The notes beneath the pieces are model-generated. The model did not search any database. It had not been told where the DNA came from and worked only from the letters and a program-made list of their open reading frames with translations. The position numbers and the translations under genes are program-made. Shown piece after piece: positions 52,616 to 59,638 of a DNA stretch of 59,638 nucleotides. The stretch is taken from NCBI RefSeq assembly GCF_900112335.1, contig NZ_FOLG01000020.1:1-59638 (forward strand), given 5' to 3'. Each line of letters starts with the position of its first letter. The stretch's first letter is position 1. The stretch comes from Tropicimonas isoalkanivorans. Lineage in GTDB: Bacteria > Pseudomonadota > Alphaproteobacteria > Rhodobacterales > Rhodobacteraceae.

Positions 52616-52950
52616 CAGAAGCTGCCGTTCAGCCGCACCCGGCCGATGGTGTCGCCGGCCCCGCCGGCCACGGCCTGGACTGCCACGCCGATGAGGGTGT
52701 TGTCGGTCGCGACCGTGGTGCAGCGCTTGTTCGTGTCGTCCCAATAGATCTTGGCGCCGACGGTCCAGGCCTGCGAGCCGACCTTGGTGATGTCGAAGAC
52801 ACCAACGAGCGCGGTCTCGACAGGCTCGCCGAGGGCGGCGTCTCCGGCGGCGACGCCGAAGATGGAGCCGACGAGCAGGCCATTGCCGGAGGCGACGGCA
52901 TAGGGCGCGGTCAGGGTTATGGTGTTGCCGGGCTGGACGTAGTTTTTCAT
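52615..52950 (-). CDS. DUF2190 capsid-associated protein
   Basis: A 111-aa protein: MKNYVQPGNTITLTAPYAVA, SGNGLLVGSIFGVAAGDAAL and WTVGAKIYWDDTNKRCTTVA. This is the compact beta pattern of DUF2190, a family that decorates or stabilises capsids in many phages. It follows the capsid gene by 77 bp, with a hairpin between. GAGGATCCTCCGC-type sequence precedes the ATG. Confidence 0.9.
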   Translation of the reverse strand: MKNYVQPGNTITLTAPYAVASGNGLLVGSIFGVAAGDAALGEPVETALVGVFDITKVGSQAWTVGAKIYWDDTNKRCTTVATDNTLIGVAVQAVAGGAGDTIGRVRLNGSF

Positions 52951-52976
52951 GCGGAGGATCCTCGTGGAAAGACGAA

Positions 52977-52998
52977 GGGCGGCCCGTCAGGACCGCCC
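52977..52998 (-). terminator. hairpin after the capsid gene, partial terminator
   Basis: GGGCGG (52977-52982) and CCGCCC (52993-52998) form a 6-bp GC stem. On the minus strand it is followed by TTCGTCTTTCC, a weak T-rich stretch. It may lower transcription of later genes relative to capsid or protect the capsid message. Confidence 0.45.
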
Positions 52999-53027
52999 GC
53001 GTGTCAGGGTTCAGCATGGGGTGCGGG

Positions 53028-55091
53028 TTACGCGCCCGGGTTCTTGTAGAGGCCGCGCCAGTCGATGGCCTTGGCGCCGAAGTCGAGGCGGCACTTGATC
53101 TCGACGCCGTCCACGTCGAAGCCGTTGCGGGTCTCGATGTAGGCGCCCTGCTGGCCCTCGAGATAGGCGTACTCGATGGTGTCGATCTGGTTCGGAGAGG
53201 CCGCCAGGTACCAGGCCGTCTCGCTCGCCGCGTCGAGCCGCGGCTCGGCGATGGGCGAGAGCGTGCGGATCGATTGCGGGACCACGTTGCCGCTCTGGGC
53301 GGGCACGAGGTTCTGGGCGACCAGCTGCTCGGCCTTGAGTTCCAACGCCGCCGGGACGATCAGGAAGGCGGGCCGGATGTTCAGCACCGTCTTCTTGTCG
53401 AGCCCGGTCTGCTTGCGCATCGCCGCCCGCGCGAGCCCCACGCTGTCCACCCCGAGCGCCGCACCGGCGCCGGCGAGGTTCTTGTGGGTCGAATGGAAGA
53501 GCGCGGTGCCGTCCGCCATCGCGGGGTTCGACGTCACGATGTCCCAGACCACGTCGGACTCGAGCTGGGCGATGGAGTTGCCGTACATCGCCGGGATGCG
53601 CGTGAAGGCGTCGAGATCGTCGTTGATCAGCACCTGCCGGGTAATGGCGACAACGCGGCCGTAGGTCTCGATGCGGTAGCTCTCCTTGCTCTCGCCGAGC
53701 GTGCCGCGCTTGAACTCGCCGCTCTCGCCGACCTTCAGGAGCTGCGGCGCCTCGCCGAGCTGGACGCGGTGCATCGCCTTAAAGTCGGTCGCGAGAACCT
53801 GCCGGCAGAAGAGCGGGAAGGTCCGCGGATAGGCCTCGTAGGCCTGGCGCAGCGTCTTGTTGGTGACGGCGGCGAGGATCTCGGGGAAGTCCGAGGTCGA
53901 GTGCAGCGCGCGCGTCGCGACCTCGTCGCGCGACAGGCCCCGGGTGCTGGCGCCCGCCGTTTCGAGGCTTTCGCGGGCGAGTTCCATCAGCGTCATGCCG
54001 CGGTATTCGCGCGCAGCGTCCTCCAGCGGGAACAGCGTCGGGCTGTAGCGGTGCAGGAGCGCATTCGAGATCGCCGCGCGCCGCGTGACCGTGGCGTCGC
54101 GCCCGCCGAGCGGGATCGAGACATGGGGGAAGGTCCGGGTCTCGTCGGCCTTGGCCGCCACCTGGTCGAGGATCAGCCGGCGGGCCTCGTCGATGGAGAC
54201 GCCGCGCTTGATGAGGTCGTCGGCGAAGCCGCGCTCGAGATGGAGCTTGTCGGCGAGGCCGTGGATCGTGGAGACGCGCTCCCGCTCCTGCGCGCGGGCC
54301 TCGCTGACCAGCGCGTCGGTGTCGACGCTGCGGCTGCGACCCTCAGGCGCCGGATCGGGCGCGGGTTTCGTGGCCTTGGGTTTCGTGTCGGCGGCGCGGG
54401 TCTGCGTGTCGGCAGCGCCGGTCTTGTCGTCGGTCATGCTCGTCTCCTCGGGCGCTGCCGTGGTCTTGCTCTGCTCGGCCGTCTCGGCCGGGGTCTGGGT
54501 CCTGTCGGTCATCGGGGATGCTCCTTCGCTGGTGGGGGCGTCCCGGCGGTGGAGGACGCAGTCGTGATGTTCGCTGTTGGAACGAAAGCCGGCGGCGGGA
54601 TCGGCGCCGACCGGCACGGCCGAGATCTCGAACGGGGTCCAGTCGACCGCCCGCCAGAGCTCCCGCTGGCCGTCCGGCTTCGAGATCTCGAAGCGGTGGA
54701 CCTGGTAGCCGATGGAGACCGCGCGGATGTGCCCGGCCTCGATGTCGCGCCAGATGTCGCCCACCGCGTCGCGTTCCGAGAGCCGGATGCGCGCGATGCC
54801 TTGGCCGTTCTCGATCCGCGCCGAGCCCGGCACGACCGAGCCGATCACCGCGTCGAGATCGTGCGCCTCGTGCACCTTCAGGAACGGCGCGCCCGCGTTC
54901 AGCCGGTCGAGCCGCACATGCTCGGGCGCCATGCTGAGCTCCTCGTCATGCGGCTCGCCGAAGAGCGCGGCGCGCCGCACCCGGGCGCCGGTCGACCAGA
55001 TCACCTCGACGCTGCGGGTCTCCGGGTCGATGCTGTTCGGCGCAAGCTCCGCCGACCGGCGGAAGGCCGGCAGTTCGATCGTCTGCTCCAT
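53028..55091 (-). CDS. prohead protease-major capsid protein fusion
   Basis: A 687-aa protein. Residues 1-170 are a prohead protease: FLKVHEAHDLDAVIGSVV with the active His, then GHIRAVSIGYQVHRFE with the Ser, in the usual order. Residues about 190-300 are a charged linker rich in Thr, Ala and Lys that would act as scaffold. Residues about 320-687 are capsid (ISNALLHRYSPTLFPLEDAA, GNSIAQLESDVVWDIVTSNP, TKKTVLNIRPAFLIVPAALE-like). Protease-capsid fusions are known in a subset of phages; the protease should cut itself and the scaffold away. GAGGATCC precedes the ATG. Confidence 0.92.
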   Translation of the reverse strand: MEQTIELPAFRRSAELAPNSIDPETRSVEVIWSTGARVRRAALFGEPHDEELSMAPEHVRLDRLNAGAPFLKVHEAHDLDAVIGSVVPGSARIENGQGIARIRLSERDAVGDIWRDIEAGHIRAVSIGYQVHRFEISKPDGQRELWRAVDWTPFEISAVPVGADPAAGFRSNSEHHDCVLHRRDAPTSEGASPMTDRTQTPAETAEQSKTTAAPEETSMTDDKTGAADTQTRAADTKPKATKPAPDPAPEGRSRSVDTDALVSEARAQERERVSTIHGLADKLHLERGFADDLIKRGVSIDEARRLILDQVAAKADETRTFPHVSIPLGGRDATVTRRAAISNALLHRYSPTLFPLEDAAREYRGMTLMELARESLETAGASTRGLSRDEVATRALHSTSDFPEILAAVTNKTLRQAYEAYPRTFPLFCRQVLATDFKAMHRVQLGEAPQLLKVGESGEFKRGTLGESKESYRIETYGRVVAITRQVLINDDLDAFTRIPAMYGNSIAQLESDVVWDIVTSNPAMADGTALFHSTHKNLAGAGAALGVDSVGLARAAMRKQTGLDKKTVLNIRPAFLIVPAALELKAEQLVAQNLVPAQSGNVVPQSIRTLSPIAEPRLDAASETAWYLAASPNQIDTIEYAYLEGQQGAYIETRNGFDVDGVEIKCRLDFGAKAIDWRGLYKNPGA

Positions 55092-55104
55092 GGATGGATC
55101 CTCG

Positions 55105-56655
55105 TCAGGCCGCTTCCGCGTCCGGGTCTGTTTCTTCGCCTACCGCTTCGCTGCTTGAGGCGGTGTCATTCGGATCGGTCGCGGGGTCGGCTGGCGCATT
55201 GGCTTGCGCGCTGCCGGTCTTGGTGACCCGGCGCGGGTCGCTGTCGAGCACGAGGCCCAGCTCGTCGAGCCTGGCGTTCGTGGCCGCGATCTCGGCCAGC
55301 ACGGCGTCGGGGTTGCGGCCCTGCCGGGCGATGGCCTCGGCCAGCGTCATCGTGCCGGAGCGGATGGCTAGCAGATCGGCCATCGCGTCCTTCTGCGGAT
55401 CGACCGCCTCGAACTTGGGCGGCGACCATTCCACCGGCACGTCCGGCGTCGGGATGCGCCCGGCCGCCCATGCGGCCTCCGTGAACCACCGCCAGACAGG
55501 CGCGCAGAACATCGGGATGAAGAGCTGCCACTGCACGGCGTCGATCATCCGGCGGAACTCGACGAGCCCGGCCCGGATCGACGAGTAGTTCACCTGGCTG
55601 AGATCCCCGGTCAGCAATTCGTAGGGCACCCGGAAGCCGGCCGAGATCGTGTGCAGGCTCGCCCGCTTGTACTCGCCGTAGCCGCCCGTGGCCGCGGGCT
55701 GGTTGAAGCGGATGTCCTTGCCGCCGCGGGCATAGGCGATGAGACCCGGCTCGAACTGCTCCACCCGGTTGCCGTCGGCGTCGACCACAGCGGGCGCGAT
55801 GCCCTGCTGGGCCTCCTCGTCGCCGAAGACGATGGCGGTGACGCAGGCCTCGGTCTTCTTGCGCACGATCTCGGCCACCTCGTAATCGTCGAGATCGCGA
55901 AGCGCTCGGATCACCGGCGCGCCCCAGGGAACGCCGCGCGCCTGCGTGCGCTGCTTCTCGTAGACATGGGCGATCTCGGTCGCGGGGACCGCGCGGCTGG
56001 TGAGCCCGCCCGTCAGGTTGAGGCTCGGGCCGCCGGGATGCGCGCCGAAGAGCCAGTAGGCCCGGCGCCGCCCGAGCGCGTCGAACTCGATGCCCTGCAC
56101 CGCCTGGCCCGCGCCGAGCGCGCCGTTGCGGGTGGCGTCGAGGAAGTCGGCCTCGAGCAGTTGCAGCTGGACCGGCGGCATGACGCCATCGCCGGGTCGG
56201 CGCGGGCGACGGCGGACCAGGACCTCGCCGGCCTCGACCATCTCGCGACAGGCGAGCGTCTGCAGCCCGTAGAAGTCGAGCTGGCCGTCCGCGTCGCAGC
56301 CCCGCGCCCAGATCTCGAACAGCCGGTCCACCTCGCGGTCGAGGGCGGCGTCGCCGCTGGCGGCGCGCGGCATGATCCCTGCGCCGACGATGTTGTTCAC
56401 GAGCACCGACACCGCCTTGGCCGCGTGCGGGTTGTTGCGCACAAGATCCCGCATCCGGTCGCGCAGGAGCGCGCCGGCGCGGCCGATCTCGGCGTCGGCC
56501 GAGGATCCCGGAGCGTGCCAGCCATCGGTGCGCCGCCCGCGGGCCGCGCCCTCGTAGGAACGGGCGAGCCCCTCGAAAGCCTGCCGCGCCAGCACGCGCC
56601 GGGTGGCCGCTCGAGGGGCGACCGAGGCGATGGCCCTGTCGAGCCACGAGACCAT
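55105..56655 (-). CDS. phage portal protein, lambda gpB family
   Basis: A 516-aa protein: DRMRDLVRNNPHAAKAVSVL, VNNIVGAGIMPRAAS, LLEADFLDATRNGALGAGQA, KKTEACVTAIVFGDEE and ISAGFRVPYELLTGDLSQVN. These are conserved segments of lambda-type portals. It forms the dodecameric ring through which DNA is packed. The acidic C-terminus (SSSEAVGEETDPDAEAA) is flexible. Start shares bases with the stop of the gpW-like gene. Confidence 0.95.
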   Translation of the reverse strand: MVSWLDRAIASVAPRAATRRVLARQAFEGLARSYEGAARGRRTDGWHAPGSSADAEIGRAGALLRDRMRDLVRNNPHAAKAVSVLVNNIVGAGIMPRAASGDAALDREVDRLFEIWARGCDADGQLDFYGLQTLACREMVEAGEVLVRRRPRRPGDGVMPPVQLQLLEADFLDATRNGALGAGQAVQGIEFDALGRRRAYWLFGAHPGGPSLNLTGGLTSRAVPATEIAHVYEKQRTQARGVPWGAPVIRALRDLDDYEVAEIVRKKTEACVTAIVFGDEEAQQGIAPAVVDADGNRVEQFEPGLIAYARGGKDIRFNQPAATGGYGEYKRASLHTISAGFRVPYELLTGDLSQVNYSSIRAGLVEFRRMIDAVQWQLFIPMFCAPVWRWFTEAAWAAGRIPTPDVPVEWSPPKFEAVDPQKDAMADLLAIRSGTMTLAEAIARQGRNPDAVLAEIAATNARLDELGLVLDSDPRRVTKTGSAQANAPADPATDPNDTASSSEAVGEETDPDAEAA

Positions 56656-56861
56656 CAGCGATCCCCGCGCGAGAAGCCGGCGAAGCCCGCGATGGGCCGG
56701 GCTGTGGCGCCGGCGATCTGGCGCTCGATGGTGCGGATGCGCCCGAGCAGGTCGTCGGCCGAGCCGTAGTCGACGGTCTTGCCGTCATAGCTGACCCGGG
56801 TGGTGCCGCTCGCATAGGCGCGCCGGAGAGCCGCGAGCTCCGCTTCCGTCCAGTCCGCCAT
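56655..56861 (-). CDS. gpW-like head-tail joining protein
   Basis: A 68-aa protein: MADWTEAELAALRRAYASGT, TRVSYDGKTVDYGSADDLLG, RIRTIERQIA. The short helix, beta-hairpin ('VSYDGKTVDYGS'), helix layout is that of lambda gpW. It lies between large terminase and portal, exactly as lambda gpW does. The ATG at 56861 shares a base with the terminase stop. Confidence 0.9.
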   Translation of the reverse strand: MADWTEAELAALRRAYASGTTRVSYDGKTVDYGSADDLLGRIRTIERQIAGATARPIAGFAGFSRGDR

Positions 56862-58855
56862 CAAAACCATCCTTCCCGCCGCCCGAGCCAGTCGGAGCGG
56901 CGCTTGCCTTGCGGGCCCGCGTCGGGCCGCCCGATCAGGCCGGCCGGGCTGTCCATCCCGCTCGGCACGCCGAGTTGCGCCTCAAGATCGGCCCATGTCG
57001 CCTCGGGCCAGCGATCCGCGCCGGCGATCCAGGCGGCGGCGCGGGCATAGACCCGGCAGTCCAGCGCCTCGTTGCGCTCGCGGAGCTTCTGCCATTCGAG
57101 CTTCGCGAAGCCGCGGCGGTTGCGCACCGTCACCAGCTGCTCCGCCGTCAACTGCCGGATCCACTCCGTGTCGGCCCAGCCGGGCAGATGCACCGTGCCG
57201 GGCGGGAACGCGGCGCCTTCATTCAGCTCTTCCGAAGTCGGCCGGGCCAGCCGCAGGAAGCGGTAGGTCTCGGCCTTGAAGGTCGAGGTGGCCACGGTCC
57301 AGAGCCGCGCGCCCCGGCGCAGGCGTTTCCCGCCCGCGGTGGCGTCGACGAAGGTCGGCCCCGACACCGGGCTCACCCGGTTGAAGCCCTCGAGCCCCTT
57401 CACCGGCGCCACCTGCACGAAGCCGACCGAGCGGGCCCATCCATAGACCGCAGCCGTCTCGTAGCCCGTGTCGATGGCGAGCCGGGCAAGACCCAACTCC
57501 GCGCCACCGGCATGCCGCCAGCTGCGCCCGAGAAGATCTGTCAGCGCCTCCCAGCTATCAGGTCGCGCTGGCCCGCCCTCGATCACGACATGATCGACGA
57601 GCCAGCTTTCCAGCCCGCGGCCCCAGGCCCAGACATCGACCTCGATCCGGTCCTTCTGCACGTCGGCGCCGGCGGTCAGGAACAGCCCGCCCGCGGGAAC
57701 GGTCCCCGCCGGCCAGTCCTCGCGCCGCTCGGCGATCCGCTGCCAGCCCGGCGCATCGCCGGTCTCGATCCAGGTCTCGCCGAGCACCGTGTTGCGGAAC
57801 ACCCGCTCGGCCTCGTCGGATCCCGCCGCCGTCTCCTTGTCGCGTGCGATGTCGGCCCAGCTCTTCCACCCCGGCGGCGAATAGAGCGCCGAGAGATGAA
57901 ACCCCACCGTCCGCGCGTCGCGGGGCTCGGCGGTCGCCCGCCATTCGCCAGCGGCCAGCATCGCCGGCTTGTGGTGCTCCTCGATCCGCTCGTCGCAGGC
58001 ATCGCAGTGATACGCCGCCGTCTCCGGTTTGCCCTTCTCCCAGCGCAGCCGCTCGAACCGCAGCCACTGCATCGCGCCGCAATGCGGGCACGGCACGAAG
58101 AACCGGCGCTGGTCGCTCGCCTCGTATTCCCGCTCGATCCGGCTGACGCCGCGGATCGTGGGCGTCGAGACCAGGAAGACCTTCCGCCGGTGAGCGAAGG
58201 TCAGCGAGCGCGCCTCGGCGAGGCCCACCGGGTCGCCTTCCTCGTCGGCCGAGGCGGGATAGGCGTCGACCTCGTCGAGGAAGACGTAGCGGGCCGGCAT
58301 CGAGCGCAGCCCCACCGCCGAGTTCGCGCCGGTCATCACCAGCACGCCGCCGGGGAAATCCTTCGACAGCTGCGTGTTGCCGCTGTCGCGCGCCCGCGCC
58401 GGGCGGACCCGTTCCTTCAGCGCCGGGCTTTCCTCGATCAGCGGGTCGATCCGCTGGCGCGAGTTGCGCTTGGCCAGCTCCACCGTCGGCTGGACCGCCA
58501 GCATCGGGCCCGGTGCGTGGTGGATCACGAAGCCAATCCAGTTGTTCCCCGCCTCGGTCGCGCCGACCTGCGCGGCCTTCATGAACACGATCCGCTGGGT
58601 CGGATCGCCGGGCGAGAGTGCGTCCATGATGGCGCGCATGTAGGGCGTCCGCTCGGTGCGGTATCGGCCGGGCTCGGCGCTTGCGCGCGAGCTCAGCCAG
58701 CGATGGATGTCCGACCATTCCGAAACGGTCAGCCATGGATCGGGCGTGAGCCCGCGGCCCCAGGCCCGGAGCAGCGCCTCGGCCCCATCGAATTGCGTGA
58801 CCTCTTCAGAGGGCGATCCTGGGCTGGGCGAGTTCCTCGAGATGGGCGCGGACAT
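56861..58855 (-). CDS. phage terminase large subunit, lambda gpA family
   Basis: A 664-aa packaging motor. The ATPase part has VFMKAAQVGATEAGNNWIGF (Walker A-like) and ARYVFLDEVDAYPASADEEG (Walker B). A zinc-finger-type segment FFVPCPHCGAMQWLRF and YHCDACDERIEEHH follows. The nuclease half includes LTAGADVQKDRIEVDVWAWG and LAIDTGYETAAVYGW. It cuts and packs DNA into the prohead. It overlaps the small subunit by 50 bp. A lambda-type motor suggests packaging from cos ends. Confidence 0.95.
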   Translation of the reverse strand: MSAPISRNSPSPGSPSEEVTQFDGAEALLRAWGRGLTPDPWLTVSEWSDIHRWLSSRASAEPGRYRTERTPYMRAIMDALSPGDPTQRIVFMKAAQVGATEAGNNWIGFVIHHAPGPMLAVQPTVELAKRNSRQRIDPLIEESPALKERVRPARARDSGNTQLSKDFPGGVLVMTGANSAVGLRSMPARYVFLDEVDAYPASADEEGDPVGLAEARSLTFAHRRKVFLVSTPTIRGVSRIEREYEASDQRRFFVPCPHCGAMQWLRFERLRWEKGKPETAAYHCDACDERIEEHHKPAMLAAGEWRATAEPRDARTVGFHLSALYSPPGWKSWADIARDKETAAGSDEAERVFRNTVLGETWIETGDAPGWQRIAERREDWPAGTVPAGGLFLTAGADVQKDRIEVDVWAWGRGLESWLVDHVVIEGGPARPDSWEALTDLLGRSWRHAGGAELGLARLAIDTGYETAAVYGWARSVGFVQVAPVKGLEGFNRVSPVSGPTFVDATAGGKRLRRGARLWTVATSTFKAETYRFLRLARPTSEELNEGAAFPPGTVHLPGWADTEWIRQLTAEQLVTVRNRRGFAKLEWQKLRERNEALDCRVYARAAAWIAGADRWPEATWADLEAQLGVPSGMDSPAGLIGRPDAGPQGKRRSDWLGRREGWF

Positions 58856-59363
58856 GGGCCTCCAGAACCTTCTGCATGGCCGCCGTTTCCGTTCCCAACT
58901 CCGCCGCCATCAGCGCAGCCACCCGCGCCGGCCAGTTCACCCACGCGTCGCGTTCCTCGCGCGCGAGCCGGAAGACCAGTGCCGTGGCGCGGTCGCGATC
59001 GACGAGCTCGCCCTTCAGCTTGGCGAGCCGGATGCGCCGCTCCTGCGCCTTCAGCACCTCGTGCGCCGTCTTCGCCTGCAGGAAGGTCGTGCCGCCGCCC
59101 GTTGCGGGGGCCGCGAGACCCTGTTCCTTGAGGGTGTCGCCGACGGCGGAAACCGCCGCCTCGGGCACAGGCTTCATCTTGTACGCCGGCGCCTTCCTCG
59201 TCTTCGACGGGTCCGTCGCCTCCGCCCGAAGCCGGTCCGACGCCGTGGCGTCGATGCTGCCATCCTCGTGCAGGACTAGGCGGCCGGCGGCCTTCGCCTT
59301 CTGGATCGCGCCGCGCGACAGCCCGACATGGGCGGCGTACTGGCGCTCGCTCATGCCTTGCAT
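58806..59363 (-). CDS. phage terminase small subunit-like DNA-packaging protein (Nu1-like)
   Basis: A 185-aa protein: MQGMSERQYAAHVGLSRGAI begins a helix-turn-helix (QYAAHVGLSRGAIQKAKAAG), then a variable linker, then a long charged helical part (TFLQAKTAHEVLKAQERRIR, LAKLKGELVDRDRATALVFR). This order and its place before gpA match lambda Nu1-type subunits, which recognise cos. It is the first gene of the leftward late module. Confidence 0.82.
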   Translation of the reverse strand: MQGMSERQYAAHVGLSRGAIQKAKAAGRLVLHEDGSIDATASDRLRAEATDPSKTRKAPAYKMKPVPEAAVSAVGDTLKEQGLAAPATGGGTTFLQAKTAHEVLKAQERRIRLAKLKGELVDRDRATALVFRLAREERDAWVNWPARVAALMAAELGTETAAMQKVLEAHVRAHLEELAQPRIAL

Positions 59364-59475
59364 CGCCAGCCCCGATTATCATTCAAAGTCAGGTGCTTAT
59401 GTCGTTGATAAGCCTCGCGGACAGAGCGAACGTCCATCCCACAAGGACGATGCAACTTACGAAGGAGCCACCACG

Positions 59476-59638
59476 ATGACCACCCGCTTGAACCCGATCA
59501 CCACCCCGCGCCACGAACTCCGCGCCGAGAAGGCGCGCCGGAACAAGGAAGCCGCGCTGAACGCCTTCATCGGCAAGAAGGCCGAGATCGACGAGATGCT
59601 CGCCCGCCTGCAGGCGCTCAGCGACGACCACTTCAACG
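59476..59638 (+). CDS. small phage-associated protein, N-terminal part (runs off window)
   Basis: Begins MTTRLNPITTPRHELRAEKA and continues with a charged helix (EIDEMLARLQALSDDHFN) past the end. AAGGAGCCACCACG lies just before the ATG. It is divergent from the terminase gene with a 112-bp gap. Similar short proteins are frequent next to terminase genes of Rhodobacterales prophages; function unknown. It shows that the phage region goes on to the right. Confidence 0.75.
   Translation, partial: MTTRLNPITTPRHELRAEKARRNKEAALNAFIGKKAEIDEMLARLQALSDDHFN

Noticed and set aside
53001-55226. 741-codon plus-strand frame over the capsid fusion
   Set aside because: Mirror of the capsid gene; no domain, and the opposite strand has clear protease and capsid motifs.
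56909-59131. 740-codon plus-strand frame over the terminase
   Set aside because: Shadow of the large terminase, whose zinc and ATPase motifs are on the minus strand.
37701-59638. A true gene transfer agent cluster
   Set aside because: Terminase, portal and capsid are lambda-like, with a protease-capsid fusion, a Nu1-like subunit and lysis genes in line; only the tip module is GTA-like.
1-59638. CRISPR array, tRNA or rRNA
   Set aside because: No regularly spaced direct repeats, no tRNA cloverleaf and no rRNA sequence seen on either strand by eye; a covariance-model scan would be needed for certainty.

Overview
The window reads as a high-GC alphaproteobacterial chromosome, most likely Rhodobacterales. 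The codon usage, the gene-transfer-agent-type tail-tip genes and the small DUF2793, DUF6127 and DUF6441 families all point that way; this is inference, since no rRNA or tRNA lies in the window. There are three blocks.

(1) 1-18.5 kb, chromosomal metabolism. A truncated IS256-type transposase sits at the left edge. A leftward gene cluster for a soluble di-iron monooxygenase of the propane/acetone type (prmA-prmB-prmC-prmD) follows in reverse, with an amidohydrolase, a DUF59 protein, a dedicated GroEL-like chaperonin, a zinc alcohol dehydrogenase and a glyoxalase I. Upstream of prmA is a near-consensus sigma-54 promoter (11285-11300), a palindrome about 190 bp further up, and then an extra rpoN gene. 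This suggests a dedicated sigma-54 circuit. Past rpoN come five uncharacterised small-to-medium genes including a beta-propeller-like protein, a GNAT protein and a YihY membrane protein.

(2) 18.5-37.6 kb, debris and a defence island. An ABC-ATPase fragment and an IS5-type transposase remnant mark a scar. A tightly coupled rightward operon follows: WYL regulator, 1726-aa DUF1998 helicase, SNF2 helicase, 1491-aa adenine methyltransferase, Rad50-like ATPase with a CxxC hook, and HNH endonuclease. Components resemble DISARM (DrmA/DrmB, DrmD, DrmMI) and helicase-methylase-ATPase systems, but the gene set matches no classical DISARM. Ending only 9 bp away and pointing the opposite way is a DarTG toxin-antitoxin pair headed by an excisionase-like HTH gene.

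(3) 37.7-59.6 kb, leftward late genes of a tailed siphophage-type prophage. From right to left these are small and large terminase, gpW-like joiner, lambda-type portal, protease-capsid fusion, DUF2190, connector genes, tail terminator, tail tube, tail assembly chaperone, tape measure, the GTA-like tip proteins, a DUF2793 fibre protein, a holin candidate, an M15 endolysin and a nested spanin pair. The tail chaperone carries a -1 frameshift signal: slippery A AAA AAC, 7-nt spacer and strong hairpin. Two AT-richer genes on the plus strand interrupt the structural operon and look like cargo. No integrase, att site, CRISPR array, tRNA or rRNA was found.

One model that fits the layout is a prophage carrying the defence genes beyond its lysis module, but no attachment site was seen, so an independent island next to a prophage remains possible.
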